The notes beneath the pieces were generated by a model. That model did no database searches, had not been told where the DNA came from, and saw only the letters and a list, made by a program, of their open reading frames with translations. 9,092 nt of DNA, taken from positions 1 through 9,092 of the forward strand of contig JAUIKB010000165.1 of assembly GCA_030430975.1 (NCBI GenBank). The letters run 5' to 3'. Below, in pieces: positions 1-6,320 of the stretch; within the stretch, counting starts at the first letter, position 1, and each line of letters begins with the position of its first letter. The translations under genes were made by a program, and so were the position numbers. The stretch is from Polyangia bacterium. Its GTDB lineage: Bacteria > Myxococcota_A > Polyangia > Polyangiales > Polyangiaceae.

Positions 1-129
1 GCGGGGGTCACCGTTCGCAGCCCCGACGGTGGCAAAGGCGCTCACGGGCGGTAGCGGAGCCGGGCAGCCGGTGGCGAACACCGCCATGGTTGCGACGAGG
101 GCCTGCCATCCTCGTTCACGCCACCCCAC
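1..129 (-). CDS. Partial lipoprotein, N-terminal 43 residues only
   Basis: This is the start of a gene that runs off the left edge of the window. Translated from GTG at 129, it begins MGWRERGW, followed by a hydrophobic stretch (residues 9-20) and a lipobox ending A-T-G-C with Cys22, then a Pro/Ala-rich stretch. That is a textbook type II (lipoprotein) signal peptide, so the mature protein should be membrane-anchored outside the cytoplasm. Only 21 residues of mature sequence are visible, so no function can be given. GTG 129 is the only ATG/GTG/TTG in this frame between the edge of the signal peptide and position 346. It has no Shine-Dalgarno, but a TACACT hexamer lies 6 nt upstream, as for the CAP gene at 3552. 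An out-of-frame ATG at 146-144 has an AGGAG close upstream but gives only a short frame with no signal peptide. Confidence 0.6.
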   Translation of the reverse strand, partial: MGWRERGWQALVATMAVFATGCPAPLPPVSAFATVGAANGDPR

Positions 130-135
130 GAAGTG

Positions 136-141
136 AGTGTA
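136..141 (-). promoter_or_regulatory. TACACT, probable -10 element of the partial lipoprotein gene
   Basis: On the minus strand TACACT, preceded by GCG, ends 6 nt before GTG 129. A TANNNT hexamer at this distance would start transcription at or next to the start codon. No convincing -35 element was found. The same hexamer occurs at almost the same distance before the CAP gene, and no Shine-Dalgarno is present at either start. Confidence 0.4.
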
Positions 142-315
142 CGCATTGGCTCCTAAGACACCAGCGCCCAGCGGTGGGTAACCGATGGTCGCGCGGGAAT
201 TGCGGCCGAAGTCGTCCAGCTGCGCGTGCGCGCTAGGCGACCCGGTGCCACAGCTGCGATACCAGACCGATGACCGTGCCCGCCGCCTAGCAGGAACATC
301 TGGGCGCTCTTGGCT

Positions 316-335
316 GACGAACCGAGTGGTTCGTC
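316..335 (-). terminator. Hairpin after the 357-residue lipoprotein gene
   Basis: A perfect 8-bp inverted repeat (GACGAACC / GGTTCGTC) with a 4-nt loop begins 9 nt after the TGA of the minus-strand lipoprotein gene. Its place just past a stop codon fits a transcription terminator or an mRNA 3'-end stabiliser. No T-run follows it on the minus strand, so a classic intrinsic terminator is not proven. The rest of the 215-bp gap between 130 and 344 shows no supported gene. Confidence 0.4.
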
Positions 336-344
336 GCGGGGCGC

Positions 345-1418
345 TCACGGTTCCCGGATGGTTGGACCGCCGCGCGCTCGCTGGTACTCGGCGCGGGCCA
401 GCCAGGCGTCGAAGGCTTCGGTGACGAGAGCGCGCTTGCGGCGTACGGCCATCGATTGCTCGAGGTGGATGAACCGCGACCGGTAGGTGTTCGCGCCGGC
501 GCTCTGCAGTCCACGCCCCAGAGAGTAGCGCGCCTGTGTGTTGGTCAGTCCGCACAGATGGTAACGCACGTCGGCACCGGGATAGCCGTTGCAGGTCGTG
601 ACGCGATACCGGCGCCGAGGTGTCTCGTTCGCCAGCGCGTCCTTCAGCGCCTCGGCGAGTTGAGCTACCGGCGCGTCTTTGGACACGGGCCGCTGGGTTC
701 CGTTGGAGATGGAGACTCCGTTAGCGCCCATCCCGTGAACGCTAACGGCGAATGCCGTGCGATCCATCGCGTACAGCGTCTCGTGAGCACGTTGGAACAT
801 ACTGTCTGGGTTGTGGGCCATATCGGAGATCACAAAGCGACTGCTTTGCCCGCAGACGCGCGTCTTGCCCGGGCCGATTGTTGACTCGTCTAAATTACTG
901 CAGCGATAAACCCCCGCGATGATCAGGGCGCGGGCGGCCAGGTCTTCGAACATGCGTCGCGCTTGGTAGGCGGTGCGGCTATCGTGAAAGGGGTGGGGGG
1001 CTTCGAGGATCAGCGGACGCGCCGGGCCGAGGCGCAGCGCCACTCGCGCGTAGGCAGCGGTGCTGCGCCGAGGACGCAGCACAACGACGTCAGGAGTCGC
1101 CAGGCACGCCACGTAGCCGGCGCGCGCCGCGTATTTGGCAGCCGACCCCCAGCGCTTCGCGTGCACCCGCCGCAGCGTGTGGGACAGCGCGCGCCGCTGG
1201 GCGGCTGATGGCGATGCGTAGCGATTGTCGCCCATCGTCGGCGGCGGCAGCGAGCGGGTCGAAAACAGTTGTCCCAAGGTTGCGTTGCACTGCTCGAGCG
1301 CGGCGGCCGGCTTCGAGGGTGCAGCGGGCGAGGCCGGCGGCGCGGGCGTGGGCGCGTCGTTGGCGCAGGCCGTCAGGACGAAGAGCGGGGGCCACAGCCG
1401 GGGCCAGCGTCGAGGCAT
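345..1418 (-). CDS. Secreted lipoprotein, putative metal-dependent hydrolase of unknown family
   Basis: A 357-residue protein. The ATG at 1418 was chosen because it directly starts a lipoprotein signal peptide: Arg-rich n-region, hydrophobic PLFVL, and lipobox LTAC with Cys18. The open frame extends upstream to 1766 but that part is shadow coding. Residues 20-40 are a Pro/Ala tether. The core (about 130-325) holds several motifs that look like active-site or metal ligands: EAPHPFHD (Glu139, His142, His145, Asp146), SDMAHN (Asp199, His202), VSVHG (His228), TTCNGYPG, and IHLEQS (His318, Glu320). Six further cysteines (44, 105, 173, 189, 276, 289) suit a disulfide-bonded exported protein. The order of an early PHP-x-x-D, a later HG and a late Glu recalls zinc amidohydrolases or carboxypeptidases such as N-formylglutamate amidohydrolase, but I could not assign a family. 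A hairpin lies past the stop. It is transcribed divergently from the YcxB-like gene. Confidence 0.75.
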   Translation of the reverse strand: MPRRWPRLWPPLFVLTACANDAPTPAPPASPAAPSKPAAALEQCNATLGQLFSTRSLPPPTMGDNRYASPSAAQRRALSHTLRRVHAKRWGSAAKYAARAGYVACLATPDVVVLRPRRSTAAYARVALRLGPARPLILEAPHPFHDSRTAYQARRMFEDLAARALIIAGVYRCSNLDESTIGPGKTRVCGQSSRFVISDMAHNPDSMFQRAHETLYAMDRTAFAVSVHGMGANGVSISNGTQRPVSKDAPVAQLAEALKDALANETPRRRYRVTTCNGYPGADVRYHLCGLTNTQARYSLGRGLQSAGANTYRSRFIHLEQSMAVRRKRALVTEAFDAWLARAEYQRARGGPTIREP

Positions 1419-1430
1419 GGGCGTGGCGCC

Positions 1431-1436
1431 ATCGTA
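1431..1436 (-). promoter_or_regulatory. TACGAT, possible -10 element of the 357-residue lipoprotein gene
   Basis: On the minus strand TACGAT ends 12 nt before ATG 1418, which would leave a leader of only about 5 nt. There is no Shine-Dalgarno in a usable place. A CTGACA lies upstream, but its 20-bp spacing is longer than usual for a -35 element, so support is weak. Confidence 0.3.
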
Positions 1437-1442
1437 CTCCGA

Positions 1443-1452
1443 TCCGATCGGA
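1443..1452. promoter_or_regulatory. 10-bp palindrome TCCGATCGGA in the divergent promoter region
   Basis: The perfect palindrome TCCGATCGGA sits in the 55-bp gap between the divergent starts at 1418 and 1474. TCCGATC also appears once more, overlapping on its left (1438-1444). The position, between two diverging start codons and next to the candidate -10 at 1431-1436, would suit a dimeric repressor site controlling both genes. No regulator gene is in view, so its role is a guess. Confidence 0.3.
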
Positions 1453-1460
1453 ACTGTGTC

Positions 1461-1464
1461 AGGA
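1461..1464 (+). promoter_or_regulatory. Ribosome binding site AGGA for the YcxB-like gene
   Basis: AGGA ends 9 nt before GTG 1474 and decides this start. It contrasts with the neighbouring lipoprotein genes, which have no recognisable Shine-Dalgarno. Confidence 0.5.
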
Positions 1465-1473
1465 TAAACCAAC

Positions 1474-1977
1474 GTGAGCCTGTCGATCACAGCCGACGTC
1501 GAATTGACGCCTGAGGACCTACGGCGCGCGTACCTGGAGGAAGCCGAGATGCGGGGCATGACGCCCGGCTCTGCCCTCGTCGCGGTGGTGACCGTCGGAG
1601 CCATGGCGGCGGGCTTCATGCTGCGCGAGCCAGGCATCGGATTGGCGGTCGCCACGGTGGTGGCGATAATCGCGATCGCGGCTCGCCACCGCAGCATTCG
1701 CCGCCACGCGGACCGGACATTCGCCGGCTTGGATGAGCGGCATCGCCGTCTGACCCTCACGTTCAACGATCAGCGTATCGTCGTGGAGGCGGGCGGCGCG
1801 CGGCGCGAGCTCGCTTACAGCGCGCTACGAGGGTTCGTCGAAACGTCGGAAGCGTTTCTGCTCGCGCCGGAGCGGCACGACCGGATTCTGGTGCCGAAGC
1901 GCGCGTTTTCTCCCGACGCGGTGAAGCAGATCCAGCAATGGCTGCTGGCGCATTCAAGGCGCATTCGCCCGGACTGA
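1474..1977 (+). CDS. YcxB-like two-helix membrane protein
   Basis: A 167-residue protein starting at GTG with AGGA 9 nt upstream. Residues 8-30 form a short acidic N-terminal segment with an ELTPEDLRRA motif. Two close hydrophobic helices follow (about 33-50 and 54-71, separated by REPG), then a basic cluster RHRSIRRHADR, then a cytoplasmic domain (about 90-160). The pattern there (RLTLTFNDQRIVVE, then LAYSALRGFVETSEAFLL, then ILVPKRAF and a final helix with QQWL) is the usual shape of the YcxB-like C-terminal domain, in which a small beta domain follows two membrane helices. The function of that family is not established. The gene reads in the same direction as the lipoprotein gene 66 bp downstream and diverges from the one at 1418. 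Assignment is by pattern only. Confidence 0.7.
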   Translation: MSLSITADVELTPEDLRRAYLEEAEMRGMTPGSALVAVVTVGAMAAGFMLREPGIGLAVATVVAIIAIAARHRSIRRHADRTFAGLDERHRRLTLTFNDQRIVVEAGGARRELAYSALRGFVETSEAFLLAPERHDRILVPKRAFSPDAVKQIQQWLLAHSRRIRPD

Positions 1978-2043
1978 CGGATTCATCCAAGGCTAAGGGC
2001 CGCGCGGGGTCGAACGGGGCGACCACCACCGACTGCCGCGACT

Positions 2044-3525
2044 ATGACCGCCCGACACTCGCTGATCCTAGCTGTCGGTTTGGTGGCGTCTGGCTGCGTC
2101 CGACACCGCGACGCCGCGCGAGCCCCGACCGAGATGACCGTGCAGCGAGTTGCCGACGACCTGTCGGCGCCGGACGCGGAGATCGTCCAGCTTCGGCCCG
2201 CCGTCGATCCGGTGCGCCCGGCCGAAGAGTACTTGACGGCGCCGCGCGATCTGAGCGGCGGCCGGCGCGCCCGCGTGACCCACGAGGGGCTCTTGACGTG
2301 GACCGAGCCGCAACGCGCTCCGCCCAACGTGCAGCCCGACGTGGTCGAACGACCGTTCATCGTCGACGTGGTCGAACGCCGTCCGCACGCCTTGCGCGTG
2401 CTGATATCCAGAGGCGGCCTGCGGTTGGTTGGCTACTACCCACGCTCAGCGTTTGAGCCGGTGCTCCGCCGCGATGTGCTGTTGCGCACCCCGTCGCCGC
2501 GCGTGGACGCGTTCGTTGTGGTCCGCGCGGGGCTCGCGGTCGGCGCGATACCGACGGTCGGCCGCACGATTTGGTGGGAGCGCGAGGTCGGGGACTGGAG
2601 CGTCGCCGGCCGGCTCGATCGCTCGGAGATCGCGCTGACGTTTCGTACGGGTCGGGCCACCGTAGCCAGTCATCGATTGCACGTAACCGGGGGTTCAGCG
2701 TTGCTCGATGAGCCGGGCGGCCATGTGATCGCGCGAACCCGAGCGGCCACGGTGGTCTGGGGCCGCGTGGTGTCGCGTCGTCAGGGGATGATCGAGATCG
2801 CTGGCGAAACGGCGGAGCTGCGGCTGCGCGGCTGGCTGCCGACGGACCGGGTGACCGTGCACGGGGTTGACGGCTACGACCCGGAGCCGCCGGTGCAACC
2901 CCAGTGGGGCTTTGTGTGGGATGTTCCGGTGTCGCTCTATCGCGGAACGTGGCTGTACGCTAACGCGACGTCCGTGATCGGTATCGTGGCGGCGTTTCGA
3001 GCTCGGGTTGACCGACGTGGAAACGACCGCAACGGCTTCGTGCCGGTGCGAGTCGCCGCCAGCAGTCTGTCCCAGCCGCTGGAGTTTTGGATCAGTCGTG
3101 GAGCCTACGACATCGGTCGCGAGCGCGATCGCGTGCGGGGTCAGCGGCTGACAGTGCGTTCCGTGCAGGGCTCGGCCTTGGCGCGTCAGGCGATCGGCCG
3201 ACTGTTGCGGGTCGTGGAAAGTGAGTTCGGCAGCTGCGTCGACGACGCTGAAGGTCGGAACTCAGCCGTGCATGGCGTGGTAACCGTTCAGGTCGATCCG
3301 GGGCATCCGCTGTTCGTCGCCGAGGCCACGGACAACGGTCGTGCGACGCGTGGACTCGGGCAGTGCATGGCGTTGGCGCTCGACACGGCGAACTGGCCCG
3401 GACGCAAACCGTTCCATCCGAAGCACATGGGCATGCCTTCCACGTTGCTAGCGGGTCGCGTGACGTGGACCGTACGCAACACCGACGAACTCGTCGATGC
3501 GGTCGGTGTCGACCGAAGACGCTGA
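2044..3525 (+). CDS. Large lipoprotein with duplicated module and AgmX/PglI-like C-terminus
   Basis: A 493-residue protein. ATG 2044 starts a clear lipoprotein signal peptide (MTARHSLILAVGLVASGC, Cys18), although no good Shine-Dalgarno precedes it. Residues 19-100 are a low-complexity Pro/Arg/Asp stretch. Two segments of equal length, 109-133 and 242-266, match each other: each starts VV-x-RR and ends LRL-x-G-(Y/W)-x-P. This suggests two copies of a beta-rich, SH3-like module about 133 residues apart. The C-terminus (about 390-475) has two cysteines (398 and 441), a strand VVTVQVD, then an EAT segment, a GLGQCMALAL helix and NWP. This resembles the AgmX/PglI or TonB-like C-terminal domain common in myxobacterial envelope proteins. 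The likely place is the outer membrane or periplasm, with a structural or binding role. I do not recognise a named protein. The next gene starts 26 bp downstream. Confidence 0.75.
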   Translation: MTARHSLILAVGLVASGCVRHRDAARAPTEMTVQRVADDLSAPDAEIVQLRPAVDPVRPAEEYLTAPRDLSGGRRARVTHEGLLTWTEPQRAPPNVQPDVVERPFIVDVVERRPHALRVLISRGGLRLVGYYPRSAFEPVLRRDVLLRTPSPRVDAFVVVRAGLAVGAIPTVGRTIWWEREVGDWSVAGRLDRSEIALTFRTGRATVASHRLHVTGGSALLDEPGGHVIARTRAATVVWGRVVSRRQGMIEIAGETAELRLRGWLPTDRVTVHGVDGYDPEPPVQPQWGFVWDVPVSLYRGTWLYANATSVIGIVAAFRARVDRRGNDRNGFVPVRVAASSLSQPLEFWISRGAYDIGRERDRVRGQRLTVRSVQGSALARQAIGRLLRVVESEFGSCVDDAEGRNSAVHGVVTVQVDPGHPLFVAEATDNGRATRGLGQCMALALDTANWPGRKPFHPKHMGMPSTLLAGRVTWTVRNTDELVDAVGVDRRR

Positions 3526-3538
3526 CGGGTCGGCCTGC

Positions 3539-3544
3539 TACACT
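3539..3544 (+). promoter_or_regulatory. TACACT, probable -10 element of the CAP gene
   Basis: TACACT, preceded by TGC, ends 7 nt before ATG 3552, in the 26-bp gap after the large lipoprotein gene. Transcription from it would begin at or next to the ATG, and there is no Shine-Dalgarno before that codon. This would give the CAP-esterase pair its own promoter in addition to any read-through. No clear -35 element was found. Confidence 0.4.
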
Positions 3545-3551
3545 GATTGCA

Positions 3552-4190
3552 ATGAGTAAGGTGCAGGCGACGTGGGTATGTGTGGTTGCGGTCATTACAC
3601 TGGGTTGCAGCAGCGGTGATTCCGGTGGCGGCGGTGGCGGCGCGGGCGGTACGGCGCAGGGCGGCGCCGCGGCGGGCGGAACCACCTCCAGCGGTGGCAC
3701 GTCGTCGGGTGGGACGTCGTCCGGTGGCGGCACCTCTGCGGGCGAGCCGCCTGAGCTCAGCGGAATCACCGCCGCGCACAACGCCGCGCGCGCTACCGAA
3801 GGCGTCGCCCCGTTGACCTGGGACCCCGCGCTGGCTGCTGTCGCCCAGAAGTGGGCGGATGCCTGCGTCGACAACGAACCGCCCAAGGGCTTGATCGATC
3901 ACAACGATGGGCGCAGCGACGACTATCCCGGCTACGTGGGCGAGAACATCTACGGTTCGAGCGGCCAGGCATCCGGTGCCGATGCCGTCAACAGCTGGAT
4001 GAGCGAAAAGCAGTATTACGACTACGCATCCGACAGCTGTTCGGGCGTCTGCGGCCACTACACCCAGGTGATGTGGGCCGACAGCAAGAAGCTCGGCTGC
4101 GCCGTGTCGAACTGCTCGGGCCAGAAGTTCGGCAACGGGATCGTTTGCAACTACAGCCCGGGTGGTAACTCCGGCGGTCGACCGTTCTAG
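3552..4190 (+). CDS. CAP (SCP/PR-1-like) domain lipoprotein
   Basis: A 212-residue protein. ATG 3552 begins a lipoprotein signal with lipobox ITLGC (Cys19). Residues 20-64 are a Gly/Ser/Thr tether with TSSGG repeats. Residues 70-212 are a complete CAP domain (cysteine-rich secretory proteins, antigen 5, PR-1). Visible landmarks are AAHNAAR, PLTWDPALAAVAQKWAD, GENIYGSS, the first family signature GHYTQVMWADS, and the second, VCNYSPGGN, with the plant-PR-1-style ending RPF. The four residues of the CAP cavity are present: His117, Glu131 (in GEN), Glu152 and His169 (in GHYTQ). Six cysteines (105, 163, 167, 183, 188, 199) would form disulfides. CAP proteins bind sterols or lipids, or act in defence and matrix remodelling; bacterial roles are poorly known and no activity can be asserted. 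Its TAG overlaps the GTG of the esterase gene by one base, so the two are probably translationally coupled. Confidence 0.93.
   Translation: MSKVQATWVCVVAVITLGCSSGDSGGGGGGAGGTAQGGAAAGGTTSSGGTSSGGTSSGGGTSAGEPPELSGITAAHNAARATEGVAPLTWDPALAAVAQKWADACVDNEPPKGLIDHNDGRSDDYPGYVGENIYGSSGQASGADAVNSWMSEKQYYDYASDSCSGVCGHYTQVMWADSKKLGCAVSNCSGQKFGNGIVCNYSPGGNSGGRPF
3624..3743 (+). repeat. Glycine-rich tether with TSSGG repeats in the CAP protein
   Basis: Codons 25-64 encode only Gly, Ala, Thr, Ser and one Gln. Near the end is a 15-nt near-tandem repeat (GGTGGCACGTCGTCG and variants) coding TSSGG three times. It should act as a flexible spacer that lifts the CAP domain off the membrane, and may vary in length between strains by slippage. 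Confidence 0.75.
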
Positions 4191-5461
4191 TGCGCGGACA
4201 CTCCCTGCGCGCAGCGCTCGCGGTGAGTGCTTGCGTTGCCATCGCCGCATGTGGTTCGGATGGGCCTCCCGGCGCCGCCGCCATCGAGGGCGGAGGCGCA
4301 GCGGCCCCGACCGGTGGAGCCGCGGGCGCAGGCGGCGGCCAGGCGGGTGGCGCCGGCACGGGCTCGGGCGGATCTGGGATGGCCACGGGCGGTGGCGGTC
4401 TCGGTGGGACCGGCGTCGGCGGTTCGATCGGCGTGGGTGGTTCGGCAACGGGCGGATCGGCGTCGGGCGGTTCGGGCGGGACGCCAGGCGTTCCCGGTTT
4501 GCGGTTCATCGGCCGCACCGACACCAGCCAGTCCGGAGAAACCCGTTACGCCTGGTCCGGTAGCGGAGTGGCGTTCCGATTCGAGGGTACCGAGGCGTCG
4601 GTGACGCTAAAGGATAGCGGACGGTTCCACACGCTGATCGTCGACGGACAGGCGAGCGTGCTGGCTACGACGTCAGGGGAGCAGACGTATTCGCTCGCTT
4701 CGGGTCTGGCGCCGGGCGTGCACGAGGTGCAGTTGTACCGTCGGACCGAAGCGTCGTTCGGCAATACCAGCTTCGTGTCGCTCGATCTTGGCGGTGGCAC
4801 GCTGCTGCCGCCGCCGCCCGCACCAGCGCGACGCATCGAAGTCATCGGTGACTCGATCACCTGCGGCTACGGCAACGAGGGTCCAGACGAGTTTTGCGAC
4901 TTCAGCGCGGACACCGAAAACCACTACCTGACGTACGGCGCGATTGCCGCGCGCGCGGTGAACGCCGAGCTTCATACGATTGCGTGGTCGGGTAAGGGCA
5001 TCATCTACAACTACGGCGACAACAAAGACGATCCGCTGCCGTCGCTGTACGACCAAATTCTGCCGTACAGCTCGAGCCTGTTGTGGGACTTCGGCTGGCA
5101 GCCGGACGTGGTCGTGATCAATCTCGGCACGAACGATTACTCGACCGGCGACGATCCCCCGGCGGCGCTGTTCACGGACGAGTACGAGAAGTTCCTGATT
5201 CATCTGCGTGGCAAATATCCGAGCGCGACGCTGCTGGCGTTGGTGCCAACGTTGCTTGGTGGCAGCGATCTAACCAAGGCGCGGATGACGATCGAGGCCG
5301 CGGTAGGTCGACGGACGGGCTCGGGGGACGCAAACGTTGAGGCGTTTGCAATGTCGTTCACGCAAACCGGTTGGGGCTGCGACTACCATCCCAGCGCCGC
5401 GACCCACGCGTCGATGGGCGATGCGCTGACCGCCAAGCTCAAGTCGCTCAAGGGCTGGTAA
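4190..5461 (+). CDS. CE2-family SGNH carbohydrate esterase, lipoprotein
   Basis: A 423-residue protein starting at GTG 4190, whose G is the last base of the CAP gene's TAG. The signal peptide ends in lipobox AIAAC (Cys21). Residues 34-100 are a Gly/Ala/Ser tether. Residues 104-200 match the jelly-roll domain that precedes the catalytic domain in carbohydrate esterase family 2: IGRTD, then YAWSGSGVAFRFEGT, VDGQ, GVHEVQLYRRTEA and G-N-T-S-F. Residues 215-423 are the SGNH hydrolase domain: VIGDSITCGYGNEG with nucleophile Ser222, SGKG (Gly268), NLGTND (Asn315), and the final block GCDYHPSAATH with Asp398 and His400. GDSITCGYG and DxHPSxATH are typical CE2 signatures. Known CE2 enzymes remove acetyl groups from xylan or glucomannan, with side activity on other sugars. 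Here the substrate is unknown, and it could be an imported polysaccharide or the organism's own matrix. The enzyme should be displayed at the cell surface beside the CAP protein. Confidence 0.9.
   Translation: MRGHSLRAALAVSACVAIAACGSDGPPGAAAIEGGGAAAPTGGAAGAGGGQAGGAGTGSGGSGMATGGGGLGGTGVGGSIGVGGSATGGSASGGSGGTPGVPGLRFIGRTDTSQSGETRYAWSGSGVAFRFEGTEASVTLKDSGRFHTLIVDGQASVLATTSGEQTYSLASGLAPGVHEVQLYRRTEASFGNTSFVSLDLGGGTLLPPPPAPARRIEVIGDSITCGYGNEGPDEFCDFSADTENHYLTYGAIAARAVNAELHTIAWSGKGIIYNYGDNKDDPLPSLYDQILPYSSSLLWDFGWQPDVVVINLGTNDYSTGDDPPAALFTDEYEKFLIHLRGKYPSATLLALVPTLLGGSDLTKARMTIEAAVGRRTGSGDANVEAFAMSFTQTGWGCDYHPSAATHASMGDALTAKLKSLKGW
4289..4489 (+). repeat. Glycine/alanine-rich tether in the CE2 esterase
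   Basis: Codons 34-100 encode a low-complexity stretch of GGxG, GGSA and GGTG units between the lipobox and the jelly-roll domain. It is longer than the CAP tether but has the same composition, which supports a shared surface display design. It is a likely place for slippage and length variation. Confidence 0.7.
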
Positions 5462-5465
5462 GCCG

Positions 5466-6314
5466 CTACTTCGGGCCGTTCGGGAACACGAGCTGGAGCT
5501 GCTCGGGCAGCTGCTCGCTCGGCTTCATCGACCATTTGGGCTCGCGCTTTTCCAAGAACGACTGCACACCTTCGGTGGCGTCGGGCTGGCGTCCGGCCCA
5601 ATAAAACAGCTCGTCCTCGAACGCCTTGGCGCGAGCTGGGTCGAGTTCCGCGGTCTGACGCCACACCAGGCGCTTAGTCGCAGCGACGGAGACGGGCGCT
5701 GTGTTCTCGGCGATGTCGCGGGCTGCGGCCTGAGCCTCACTCAGCAGATCGGAGCTGGGCACGACGCGACTCACGAGTCCTAGCGACAGCGCCTCCGGTG
5801 CCTTTACCAGGCGACCGGTGAGCAGCAGGTCCATCGCCGCCGCCATGCCGATCAGCCGTGGCAGTATCCACGTGCTGTTTGCCTCGGGCAGGATGCCGCG
5901 GCGGGTGAATACGAACCCGAACTTGGAGTCGTCGGCGCAGAAACGCAGATCCCAGAGCAGCGGCATCGTGGCGCCGATGCCGACCGCGGCGCCGTTGATC
6001 GCCGCGATGACCGGCGTGTTCATGTTCCAGGGTTGGCATTTCTGTTCGAACTGCTTCACGGCTGCGAATGCGCCGTCCTTTGCGAACGTCTTGCCGTCCG
6101 CGGCGAGCGCGGCCCCGGCGCAGAAATGCCGTCCGGCGCCGGTCACCACGATCGCTCGGACGTCATCGTCGCGGTCGAGCAGGTGCAGGGTTCGAAACAG
6201 CTCGAGGCCCATCGGCACCGAGTAAGCGTTGAGCTGCTCTGGCTGGTTGAGCGTGACCGTCGCGACGCGGCGTTCGACCGTGGCCGTGACGTATTCGAGT
6301 GGTCCGAGATCCAT
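5466..6314 (-). CDS. Crotonase-family protein (enoyl-CoA hydratase/isomerase-like)
   Basis: A 282-residue cytoplasmic enzyme of normal length for the family. Landmarks: substrate-binding start VATVTLNQPEQLNAYS (residues 17-32), first oxyanion-hole segment HFCAGAAL (63-70), second oxyanion-hole segment INGAAVGIGATM (106-117), then FGFVFTRRGILPEANSTW (132-149), LLLTGRLVKAPEALSLGLVSRVVP (163-186), and a C-terminal helical part. In rat enoyl-CoA hydratase the two catalytic glutamates lie in GGGCE and QPE. By hand alignment both are absent here (GIGAT and a Phe). Glu144 in LPEANST instead fits the single catalytic Glu of delta3,delta2-enoyl-CoA isomerases. So an isomerase or another acyl-CoA reaction is more likely than hydration. 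ATG 6314 has no Shine-Dalgarno but has TAGTCT 6 nt upstream. It lies 36 bp after the channel gene and converges with the esterase gene, with 4 bp between stops. Confidence 0.9.
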   Translation of the reverse strand: MDLGPLEYVTATVERRVATVTLNQPEQLNAYSVPMGLELFRTLHLLDRDDDVRAIVVTGAGRHFCAGAALAADGKTFAKDGAFAAVKQFEQKCQPWNMNTPVIAAINGAAVGIGATMPLLWDLRFCADDSKFGFVFTRRGILPEANSTWILPRLIGMAAAMDLLLTGRLVKAPEALSLGLVSRVVPSSDLLSEAQAAARDIAENTAPVSVAATKRLVWRQTAELDPARAKAFEDELFYWAGRQPDATEGVQSFLEKREPKWSMKPSEQLPEQLQLVFPNGPK

Positions 6315-6320
6315 GCCACT

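Noticed and set aside
111..146. ATG at 146-144 with AGGAG just upstream on the minus strand
   Set aside because: It is out of frame with the lipoprotein signal, gives only a short frame, and the SD-to-ATG spacing is very short. If TACACT is the -10, this ATG would not even be in the transcript.
456..884. 142-residue plus-strand open frame opposite the 357-residue lipoprotein
   Set aside because: It is antisense to a gene with signal peptide and conserved motifs, has no recognisable domain, and such shadow frames are common at this G+C content.
1419..1766. N-terminal extension of the 357-residue lipoprotein by 116 residues
   Set aside because: The extension is Arg/Ala-rich shadow sequence opposite the YcxB-like gene, and it would bury the lipoprotein signal peptide inside the protein.
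3624..4489. Glycine-rich stretches as RTX or collagen-like repeats
   Set aside because: They lack the Asp-containing RTX nonapeptide and the Gly-X-Y period, and read simply as flexible tethers after lipoboxes.
5497..5512. Hairpin AGCTGC-TCGG-GCAGCT as terminator of the esterase gene
   Set aside because: The stem is only 6 bp, has no T-run, lies 35 nt past the stop and is inside the coding part of the crotonase gene.
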